From Tipula vernalis (Eukaryota > Arthropoda > Insecta > Diptera > Tipulidae), in contig OY282560.1 in the NCBI GenBank assembly GCA_958295665.1, forward strand, positions 97,379,930 to 97,443,929: a DNA stretch of 64,000 bases, given 5' to 3'. This document shows positions 54,456 to 64,000 of this stretch, in pieces (the stretch's first letter is position 1; every line of letters starts with the position of its first letter). Under the pieces are notes generated by a model. The model did no database searches. It saw nothing but the letters and a program-made list of their open reading frames with translations, and was not told the origin of the DNA. The translations under genes and the position numbers were made by a program.

Positions 54456-57400
54456 CAAGAAGGTTATATTGGTATTAAATAAATATTAATTGCAGAAATA
54501 TTAACATTAAATTATGTCTAAAATATATTTTTCGAACTTTCATTTTGAAAAATACATCGAAGTTGGCTCTGACGAATTAAAATAATACTTGCTAAATTTA
54601 TCTTTAGTTTTGCTAGTGTACGTAAGATGTCTAACGTTTACAGAAAAATACGAAAAATAATTATTTAATCACAAAATTATCACACGTTCCTATATTTTGT
54701 GAATTTGTTTTGCTTTTCCTACAATTTTTGAACTTGAAATTTCCCCAGGTTGTAACTTTTGGTACAATTTTACCAATTTTTTACGGCAATCACCGCCATC
54801 TGTGTAATGTATATTGAGTTAATGACCAAACGAATTGTAGTAAGCTTTTATTTTAATTTGACAAGAATGCTGTTGTTATGAATTTTTTTTTATATTTTGG
54901 TTTAAATAAATCAATTATTAGAAGAAAATGAAACCGATTTACTTAAACGACATTCATATATGTTGAAATTCAAACATTTTTGAAAGTATTTCAGAAATCA
55001 TAATTAAGAATTTTTAACGTTTTCATTTGAAAATATGGCTTTGTATAATCAAGGTTGCTTTGCCAGAATTCGTCTTTAGAGCTTTTGTTAATAGGTAGGC
55101 CGTCGATATTGAAATTTGATGAAATGTTTAAAGGTTTTTCGATATCATGAAAAATATACTTCAGGCAGACTTCGAGGCCTTGATGCCAATAGCTACCTTG
55201 ATCGAGACTGGTTAAGGTTACGTTTTTTGGTGTTTCCAGTAAGGTCCTTGCATCGTGAGGCAGACAAGCTGTCGTCCGTTTCTTTTCAGCGGGTAAATGG
55301 AATTGCAGTATCATTCTGGTTACATGAAAGATTTCGAGTAGGCAACGATCGTGGTTTCTCTAAGAAAAATTTCCATTTTGGAAATTTCATACATTAACCG
55401 GTTCCTAATCAATGATCGTCTCGATAAATGCCACTTTTTTAAATTTTTCCATTTGGAAATGTCTAGTTTAGGTTTAAACTATGCGAAATGACAGAAAAAC
55501 AAAATTGCTAATTATATAGTTGGCAAACTCATTTTTGCATCTAAGTATTACGAATTAAACTAATTGACAACTAATTGTCTCGCAAAATGGAAGAATTCCT
55601 TAAATTCTTATGCGAACCGCTAAGACCCGATCTATATTAAATATTTGGTTTGGTTCTTCATTGGTGATTTAAATTAGTTGTAAAATGAATGTTCGAACCA
55701 ACTTTACGAACCAATTGCTCGCGGCCCTCACTTAGTAACTACTTTATTTGTGACATACATGTCCGAAACAGTCTTTGCCAACCAATTGGTTACGGCGACG
55801 AAACTGTTGTGGGTATTACATGTGACAACTATTTCATAACTATAATTTTCTACAAACAATTTTGCAAATCTGACAACCTTTTCAGACACAATTATGGGTT
55901 GTTATAACTTTGTCACAACCAGCTATTGGTTATGCACAACTAACCAGTTGCAACATGCTAGTTGGGATATCTATAATATTATTGAATTTTAAAATACTTT
56001 TCGCAAAGTTGCAACATACATTACTTCTACGAGAAGGTATGAGAAAATTTTTAAGAGATCATAACTTTTCTCGACATTCGGGTGTCATTAAGTCTAGCCA
56101 AACTTTTACAACTGTTTCATTGAGCTGTACTAAGACAAATCAAAATGCCAAAATTATTCGTTAAAATCAGAATAAAAGGCGCCCAATTTCAATTTTATAT
56201 TGTATATTATCGTCATAATGCAAATACCATATTCTAATCGGAAAATTATCTATTCCCAAAACGAAAGCTTTTTATTGTTTACTTCTAGTGTAAATCATAT
56301 ATAAACGGGTGAAAGTATGAGATCTGGGTCACCCCTATATTCTCACGTTTTGAACTACAATATTTACGTAGTTTCTATTTTATTTCTATATTTATTATAC
56401 AATAGGGTTGATTTTCGATATATGGATATATATTCTCGAGTATAGCAAACAACCACCCTAACAAATTCTTATTTGAATTGTGAATCGTACAAAAGGGAAA
56501 AATGCATTCTGGGATCGATTTGATATAACCAAAAGTTTTAATTTTAGGTAATTTTATGTGCAGTAATTTTCGTTTAGCTAAAACGTCATAATTAATTATA
56601 ATTAATGAAAACCACGAGTAAACAAATAAATATTTCATTAGTATCCAATAGCCGGTTGGATGATTGTATCAACTCAATTATTTATAATAATTAAAGTAAA
56701 TATTGAATTTATCCAAACAAAATAAAAAAATTAAATATCGGTGTGTCGAGTTCAAATCAATTTTATAGTGCCGACCATCCTTTTTATATTTCGGCAATTA
56801 ATGATCACAAACAAAATTCGAAAGATTATTGTTGAATACAAATTAATTTGGTTTACAGACAAAAAAAAAAGGATAATTTATAGTCGAGGAGCGGATATAA
56901 ATCACGAATAAAGTTTAACTACCAAAATCGATAAGCTTAATATTTAAAACTAATGGTTTGTTTATCCAAAAATATACGCGCTAACGGGCCAAGGACGGTT
57001 TAGTAATCGATTTTTATTTTTTAGGTACATACTATAGTGTAGTTGTAGATATATCAATATAAGAATTGTTTATGATGGACATTGATTCAACTCAAGATTT
57101 TTTGGGGTTCAACGACACCCTTATTATTCAGCTAGTGAAGTGGCCTATACCAGATGGAAACTTCTAATTGATAAATTCGGCCGGAAAGTAAATCATACCT
57201 GATGGGTCCTCTTTGGATCCTGCAATGAGCTTCATCGCTGGAAACGGATTCTTCTAAAAATTTTTAAATTAAATTGGACATTTGTTAACGGATATTTGTA
57301 AATGATTTATTACAGTTTTGAACATACCTAAAATTATTTTGAACGGTTTTTATATAAAATTCATTATTTCGGGCAAATAGAATTGGACGGATTTGTTTTT

Positions 57401-57770
57401 TTTAGAGAAAAATTTAAAACATTTCGAAGTTTTAATTAAACGAAATATTAAAACACGATTTAAACTTTCTAAAATATTCATTGAATCTCTATATGGCTCA
57501 GTGCTACAGTTAGTTACATTTCTCTTAAAAATTTGGTCCAATTTTATTTTGAAAATTGCCTCCATTTCTAATTCCAAAACAAAGTGATGTTTATTTCTAA
57601 AAAAATTCAAAATTTTTTGCAAAAAGCTAAAAATCAAAAATAATCTGTCTAAAAACGATTAAGAAAAAATGTTGGAGGAAAATGAAAAACCTCGAATTTA
57701 AATTGAAAACGAGCGTTCAATTTAATTTAAACATAATGTTTTATTCTATTTGCAAGATGTGACGAATTCT
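54456..57770. other. Long AT-rich non-coding stretch
   Basis: No gene, array or element was recognised. Reading frames of 60-107 codons (for example 54991-55314 minus, 55116-55397 plus) overlap on both strands and show no motifs. Homopolymer tracts are common. Confidence 0.5.
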
Positions 57771-57775
57771 ATCTC

Positions 57776-58541
57776 TCTCTCTATATACAGGGTGTCCCAC
57801 TGCTACGAGTCCAAACGAGTAGGGCGTGTAGCTGGATCAATATCATGAAAAAAAAGTCCACTACGCATATGCCCGAAAATGAACCGTTACCCACTTCAAT
57901 TGCATTTCAAAATTTTTAGCATGGTATAATGCCTTGAATGATGTAGATGCCAATAACTCTTCTAAAAATTAACTTAACTCAATTGTTTTTCTATAATTTT
58001 AAAGGCACAGAGTGCTTCTTTCTTGTCTGGAAGTAGGAATATCATGCATGATATTTTCCATAAAGAAAACATTGGTGGAATTAAAAAAATTGTGCGCGAA
58101 ATAACAAAAAAATTCATTAAACTCATTTTTTCTCGAAAAACTCACTTAATAATTTTTGTTTTTTATTTCAAATTTAAATTTAATAGACTATTTAATACAA
58201 AATTGCTTCCTCGTTTTTTATCTAATTTTTGAGATATTAACATTTCACGTTTTCGCTCTTGTTAATTGACAATTCAATTTTAACGAAACTGAACGAAAAG
58301 TTCTTAAAGTTTCGCTGGTCAGTAACATGCATGTTCCTATGGTCGCATTCTTACTTAAATTTCTTAAAGACTCGCTGGTCAATGCTTAAGGTTCATAAAA
58401 TTACGTAGTCGTATAAAGATATAAATAAACACTTTTGTTGGTTTTGTTTCTTTCATTGATGTGCTTATAGTAAGATTCGAAAGATAAAATTAGTCGATTA
58501 TTAGTGTTCGTGCATTTGTCAAGTAAATACTATATTGCAAT
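57776..58541. other. Non-coding flank of the Helitron, with a repeat-end-like word
   Basis: TATATACAGGGTGTCCCACT at 57782 is a word often found at the ends of arthropod repeats, after a short (CT)n tract. CTTAAAGTTTCGCTGGTCA-like words occur twice near 58304 and 58362. No gene is visible. Confidence 0.35.
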
Positions 58542-61500
58542 ATGGGTCGGAATAGATTAACAAACGATGAACGGGAAAAGCGTCTTGCTCTACAATTAAA
58601 AAAGCAAAATGATATGAAACAAATAAAAAATTTAACATCTGAAGATGAGAAAGGAACTCGATAGACGGAGGGCTCCAAATTCAAGCGATGATCAGTAAAA
58701 GAAAACAAACGTGCAAAGGCCTGAATTATGAACATGACAGATGAGCAAATAGTGCAAATACGGTTAAGAAGATGCAACAAAATATTAACAGAAAATCAAG
58801 GCTCCAATATCACGACAATATTACAATATACTCAACCAACTATATCCAGGTCAACAAATATTCAGGGTAATAGCTTAGAAAATAAGCAGCATCCAAACGA
58901 AATTACAGGTAAGACAAAAAATAACAGAAAAAGAACTTATGAAAACATGAATGTTGATTTACAGGCCAACGTCAGCGTATCAACCGACAATGTTACCTAC
59001 TGCGATATGGGTGATATGACATTTAAATGTATACACTGTTCAGCATTATCATTTCCAATTGAAACTTGCCGATCTGGAAACTGGTGCTGTTACGGCGGGA
59101 AAATATCGCTACCGGAATCGGACGAATATCCAAAAGAAATTAGAGAACTGCTTTTAGGCAGGGGTGAAATTCATACACACTTTCGACAAAATATTAAAAT
59201 GCTGATATACATAAAAGAGGACCGAATTCAATACGTATCATTGGTGGGGCGAAATTTAAAGCAACCACATCATTAGAGAGTGAAAACCCAAAATTCGGAC
59301 AAATCTACATCTATGATAATCGCGAAGCGATGATGTACACAAAATACCATATTCCAGCCAATAATGAATGAGAACCCATATATGCGAAATTATCCAGAAA
59401 ACTTAATGATATATACAAATCAGGAATAGATAAAGATGTATGCTTGGGCTTCTATTAAAATTGTAAAGATCATCCACGTATTTACAATAAGCCAACATGT
59501 AATGAATTGGCGGCTATTATTACATCGAGAGATGGTGATTTAAGAGAGGATGTAAACTTAAGGGTGTACCCTAAAACAAAATATGATTTGCAATTCCTGG
59601 CATTTACATCTCCTCATACCGATCCATTACTGTTCCCATTATTATTTCCTTCAGGTGAAACAGGTTGGACGTACCTACTCTGTATTGTGCGTATAAGTTA
59701 GCTAAAGTACTACAGATATATTTAACCAGGTATTAATATGTCAACGTCTCACACAACAATACATAATCAGCGCTTATTTAAAAGTTGAAGCAATACGATT
59801 AAACTTCATTAAAAATAATCAGACTAATTTACGTAGTGAACAAATGCAGGGTCACATGGAAAAGCTGTTATCATCATCATATCAAGGTAGTCCAAGAGCC
59901 ATGCAACAATTATACCATAACGCATTACTATGACCTGTAATCCTAATTGGTCTGAAATTAAAAAATTCCTTAAGACGTATCCACCCAGTGCCGCAGATAT
60001 TCAAATAAACATTCGTATGCCGGTTATTCTATCAGAAATGTTTACTACTCCTAAAAGAAATACAATCTGTATTTGGTTCTATTCGAGCTCATGTCTATAC
60101 GATAGAATTTCAAAAAAGGGGTCTACCACATATGCATCTGTTGGTAACATAAAATAAAAAGTTGTTAACTTCTGATGATGTGGACAAATTCATATCAGCT
60201 GGAATTCCAGATCAAGAAATAGATCCAACCTTATGGTACCTGGTCATTAAACATATGAGTCATGGATCACATACTAATAAATTGTTATGCTGGAATGCAT
60301 GAACGAAGGTATGCAGTAAGAAATTCCCTAAGCAATTTTTTAATAACACTGACATGACAAAACACGGATTTCCTAACTATAAGCGTTCTGATAATAGACA
60401 CAAACTAAATACGTATCACGGAAAAACAAACAGTAAAATTATGTACATCATTAATTCAATGATTGTTCCTTATAATCCATACCTATGGATCCATACCTGC
60501 GCTTCTGTAATGAGTATTAAATACATATATAAATATATTCACAAAGGACAGGATCGAGCAAGAATTGTTGTGTCCAACATTAACAATAATAGCACAGAAA
60601 TTAGCTACATACGTAGGTATATTAGGTCTATGGAGAGTGCCTGGCATCTCATGGAACTACCAATGCAGTCACGAAGTCATACCGTCGAACTATTACCTGT
60701 TCATATTCCCGAACAACATTATATGTATATTGTACAGTTCACGGAGGGTGATGAAGCGAATGCTTTAATTAACAATAGAGCAACCTCAAAATTAATGGCG
60801 TACTTTGAATTGAATAAAATTGATCAGCAAGCTCGGAATTATACATACTCCCAAATTCCTTTACATTATACGTGGCAAAATAGCAAAAAAATATGGCAAA
60901 AAAGACAAAAATACGTGTAAAGTTGTTGCCCGTCTTAATATTGTATCGCCCAAAGATATTGAACGATTTAATCTAAAATTATTGTTACGAGAGCCAAAAG
61001 GCGCTACATCATTTAGTGATCTGAAAATTATTAATGGAATACAATACCAAACGTTTCAAGAAGCTGCTCGGATTTTGTAAATCTGAAACACATATATACG
61101 ATATGATGTCTGATGTACCATCTGTTATGATGCCTATCGCATTGATACATTTCTTTATGTATTTAATAATTAATGGCGAGGTTGATGTACCTTTAATTTG
61201 GGAACACTTTAAAATACAGATGTCGGAGGGGCCGAAATAACTACAGCTTTATCAATCATTAAAGGTTTATTGCAAACCAAAGGACTCAGCCTTAAACAAT
61301 TTGTCCTACCTGAAACCACCGAAGATCTTTCTATTCAAGAACACACCGACATTTTTAATGACATGTATTCACAATTGAACAGTGATCAATTGAATATATT
61401 TGAAAAAATTAAAAAATCTATAAGCGGTGAAATACAAGATCGTACGTTTTTTATATATGGGCTAGGCGGTACGGGAAAGACTTTTTTTGTATAAGATTTT

Positions 61501-62040
61501 GTGTTCATTATTGCAAAACCTTTAACAAAAGAATCATAACAATTGCTTGGACTGGAATAGCTGCTATTCTGCTGCCACATGGACGAATTGCTCACAAAAT
61601 ATTTAATTTACCACTGTTTATTGATAGCGAGAATATAACATTAAATTAGACCGCGGAAAAGAAACGAGAACTACTCGATGTCAATGTGTTCATCTGGGAT
61701 GAGGCTTCTATGATCCCTAGGAATTGTATGTCCATCATTGATAAAACATTTCGCGATGTTTACAACAGTCATCTACCATTCGGTGGGAAATTATTCATAT
61801 GTGGAGATTTCCGGCAAGTTCTCCCTGTGGTAAAGAAGGGTGGGCGGAAGCCAATATTTGACGCATGCTTAAAAACCAGTTCGTTGTGGCAGTTATTTAA
61901 ACGACTTAAATCAACAAAAAATATGAGAGCCAATGAAGGCGCTGTCAACTTGCGAAAACGCTTGACACTGCGCTCTATTTGCAGAACGTATCGAATTGTA
62001 TTTAAAAAATTCGTCCAAATCTATATTTGCAAACTACAGT
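58542..62040 (+). pseudogene. Helitron relic: zinc finger, Rep and Pif1-like helicase
   Basis: From ATG 58542 (MGRNRLTNDEREKRLALQLK) fragments in shifting frames follow the Helitron order. A basic leader is followed by an N-terminal zinc-binding block at 59020-59140 (FKCIHCSALSF, NWCCYGGKISLP). Rep parts: 59507-59701 (REDVNLRVYPKT, HTDPLLFPLLFPSGETGW) and 59930-60157 (TCNPNWSEIK). 60354-60920 is the region after Rep (SIKYIYKYIHKGQDRARI). 61034-61240 precedes the helicase. Helicase motif I is IYGLGGTGKTFFV (about 61460), motif II FIWDEASMIPRNC (about 61690) and motif III LFICGDFRQVLPVVKKGGR (about 61790). Motifs I-III are intact, unlike the 39-kb copy. The rest of the helicase is lost. At least seven frame breaks exist. 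No terminal hairpin was found. Confidence 0.88.
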
Positions 62041-62102
62041 GAATTTTATTTAAATATTGTCCAAAATATTTTAAGAAATATTTAAAATAACAATAAATCG
62101 TC

Positions 62103-63346
62103 TAAATTTAATGAGTGTGAAGTTTATGCTAAAAAAAAAATAACAAAAAATTACACTGTTAAATTAGCTATTTTCCAATTGGAATTTAAATTATATGAAA
62201 ATTTAAATTTTTTGTAATTTTAGATTTTTCGTACCACCAAACAGATTCTTTTCATCAGAAAACAGGTTCTTTTCATCCTTTTCAGATAGCTGGACCATCT
62301 GTGTTGAACATTACTTTATTTCAGATAATTTAAAAGTTGACTGAATTTTGATGGTTTAAATAATTATTTAGCGCCGATCCTAAAAATGTCCCGAAGGCCC
62401 CGCATATTTTTTAGAATAGCTAAGCCATATAGCGGTCAATGTTACCAAGCCGATCCAATTATGATGAACTATAATATATTTCACAGTTTTTGGAATTTTT
62501 AATAATTTTTCATTATTTTAAAAGTTTTATATCGCCGACCGCAGAACCGACCACAAGGTCTTGCCCATATTTTCGGATAACTTGACCATATGCCAGTCTA
62601 TGTGGTCAATCTTATTCAATTGTGATGAACTATACTATACTTCACAGAATTTCGATTTTTTAATAATTTTATTGGTTAAAAGTATATGCTCTCGAAACGT
62701 TTTCTTTACTCTGCATCAAGCAAATCAGAATTGTGGACATTTCTGTGATCGGAGATAAAACAATTTTTAAAACCAATAAAATTATTAAAAATTCTAAATT
62801 CTGTGAAGTATAGTATAGTTCATCACAATTGAATAAGATTAACCAAGTAGACTCGCATATAGTCAAGTTATCCAAAAATATAGGACATACGTTGTGGACA
62901 TCTGTGATCGGAGATTCAACAATTTTTAGAACCAATAAAATTATTAAAAATTCGAAATTCTGTGAAGTATAGTATAGTTCATCACAATTGAATAAGATTG
63001 ACCACGTAGACTGGCATATGGCCAAGTTATCCGAAAATATGGGCAAGACCTTGTGGTCGGATCTGCGGTCGGCGATATAAAACTTTTAAAATAATGAAAA
63101 ATTATTAAAAATTCCAAAAACTGTGCTTTTGGTTAACGATATAAACAGATGGTCCAGCTATCTGAAAAGGATGAAAAGAACCTGTTTTCTGATGAAAAGA
63201 ATCTGTTTGGTGGTACGAAAAATCCAAAATTACAAAAAAATTTAAATTTTCATATAATTTAAATTCCAATTGGAAAATAGCTAATTTAACAGTGTAATTT
63301 TTTTAAAATTTTTTTTTTAGCATAAACTTCACACTCATTAAATTTA
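62103..63346. repeat. 1.24-kb palindromic (foldback-type) element
   Basis: The outermost words are inverted: TAAATTTAATGAGTGTGAAG starts at 62103 and its reverse complement ends at 63346. The arms match for about 200 bases (including TTAAATTAGCTATTTTCCAA and TTTTCATCAGAAAACAGGTT). Inside, units of about 170-180 bases are tandem and mirror each other (CGCCGACCGC, GTTATCC, AATTGTGATGAACTATA words), with the flip at about 62700-62760. Two reading frames on opposite strands (62561-62758, 62669-63046) encode the same peptide only because of the palindrome. No transposase is present. Confidence 0.85.
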
Positions 63347-63650
63347 TTTGGCAAAATGCTCGAGCAAAATAAAAAATATTGAATTTTATTTAAAAATTTA
63401 CGGTTCAAAATTAGACGTGAGTTTTTACGTCTTTAGGCTTACGCCAGCGCGAACTTAGCTTTCGAACGTGAAAAATGTAGATCTGCAAGACTTGTTTTTT
63501 GGTAGGTTGTTAAAGACATTGATTTGGACGTGAATATATAATTGACTAAGAAGTTTAGCTTAAAATTAGTATTTAAAATATATTAAAAAGAATCGTGTAA
63601 GAATTCGAATTTAACCCTTCCCCCCTCCGCAAAATATCAACCCAATATAG
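63347..63650. other. Spacer before the last exon
   Basis: AT-rich with no gene. A C-rich tract (CCCTTCCCCCCTCC) at about 63616, followed by ATATAG at 63645-63650, could be a polypyrimidine tract and splice acceptor. Confidence 0.4.
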
Positions 63651-63999
63651 ACACACTACCTGTTGGATGCGTTTCGCAGTTCCCCCATTGATTACATGCA
63701 CTGTGTATTACTTGGTGTTATGAAACAGATACTCAATCGTCTAGTAAAAACCAGAAAACAAGAGTTTTCTATAACAAGACAGCAAATAGAGACCATCAAC
63801 TTAAAACTACTACAGCTTCGTAAATGTATTCCACTGGAATTTCAGAGGAAGCAAAGAACCTTAAACGAGCTGGAACATTGGAAAGCTACGGAATTTCATC
63901 TGTTTTTGTTCTACACTGGCATGGTTGCATTTAAAGATGTGTTGAATACAAAATATTACAAGCTTTTCCTACATTTAGTGTGTGCAATTAGGATTTTGG
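63651..63999 (+). CDS. TNP2-like transposase exon, runs off the window
   Basis: The frame beginning after the acceptor-like ATATAG is open for 116 codons to the last base. It reads LLDAFRSSPIDYMHCVLLGV near the start, then IPLEFQRKQRTLNEL and HWKATEFHLFLFYTGMVAF. The D-x-MHCVxLGV and WKATExRxFLxYTG blocks are typical of the large TNP2-like (CACTA/Plavaka-related) transposases annotated in many arthropods. They lie after the catalytic core, near the C-terminal half. No stop or shift occurs in the visible part, and the codons look maintained. A TAG at 63648-63650 precedes the exon, so an intron or a truncation lies upstream. It could be an active element or a recently inserted one. Confidence 0.6.
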
Positions 64000-64000
64000 C

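Noticed and set aside
57782..57805. ACAGGGTGTCCCAC as the end of a specific transposon
   Set aside because: The word resembles repeat ends of arthropods, but no partner end or coding part is present.
62561..63046. Two frames sharing the peptide MPIFSDNLTICQS and ILFNCDELYYTSQNF
   Set aside because: The similarity comes from the DNA palindrome, not from two related genes.
1..64000. tRNA or other structured RNA genes
   Set aside because: No segment with convincing A/B boxes and cloverleaf was found by eye; a covariance search was not possible.

Overview
The window is insect nuclear DNA: AT-rich, with one recognisable host gene in a dense field of old transposable elements. The host gene is Hey (the insect Hairy/E(spl)-related repressor with a YRPW motif). 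It has two coding exons on the + strand (23803-24187 and 25011-25771), a good core promoter, Su(H)-type sites in the intron and Brd-box and K-box sites in the 3' UTR. The order of insect cannot be fixed. The element mix (BEL/Pao, Gypsy, Jockey-like and RNase H-bearing LINEs, mariner, hAT, Helitron), the GT-AG intron and the Inr+DPE promoter all fit an insect; a fly is possible but unproven.

Layout. 0-2 kb: relic of a protein with a Cys box and a His box like a C19 ubiquitin protease, split by an inverted-repeat segment. 3.9-4.5 kb: internally deleted Gypsy pol. 5.2-6.0 kb: foldback-like pair of inverted 17-bp minisatellites. 6-10 kb: AT-rich non-coding DNA. 10.1-10.7 kb: truncated copy of a retroposon that recurs at 45 kb. 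10.9-13.4 kb: Jockey/CR1-like LINE. 13.6-13.9 kb: SAM-like first exon on the minus strand. 14.6-18.3 kb: decayed + strand BEL/Pao element with an env-like tail. 18.3-22.5 kb: better preserved minus-strand BEL/Pao element, converging on the first. 23.5-26.3 kb: Hey. 26.6-31.5 kb: very large inverted-repeat element carrying a 156-bp satellite in almost perfect register. 31.9-34.9 kb: hAT element with an 8-bp target duplication, itself split by an RNase H-bearing LINE with a telomere-like tail. 35-36 kb: roughly 126-bp satellite. 36-38.5 kb: decayed LINE between 27-bp direct repeats. 38.8-39.9 kb: Helitron relic. 41.7-42.8 kb: Jockey-type gag and an env-like relic. 45.1-45.8 kb: retroposon with a 14-bp target duplication. 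46.3-51.2 kb: nearly full-length minus-strand LINE. 51.4-53.1 kb: minus-strand LINE relic. 53.2-54.5 kb: mariner with intact termini and two nonsense codons. 58.5-62.0 kb: second, longer Helitron relic. 62.1-63.3 kb: large palindrome. 63.65-64.0 kb: open exon of a TNP2-like transposase running off the window.

The elements do not work together as a pathway. What the sequence records is repeated nested insertion around a gene whose own roughly 3 kb carry no recognisable insertion. The most useful observations are the Notch-type regulatory sites of Hey, the 156-bp satellite inside an inverted-repeat element, and the box shared by the 3' ends of three different LINEs. I saw no tRNA, rRNA or CRISPR. 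Many coordinates of decayed elements are approximate because they were read by eye.
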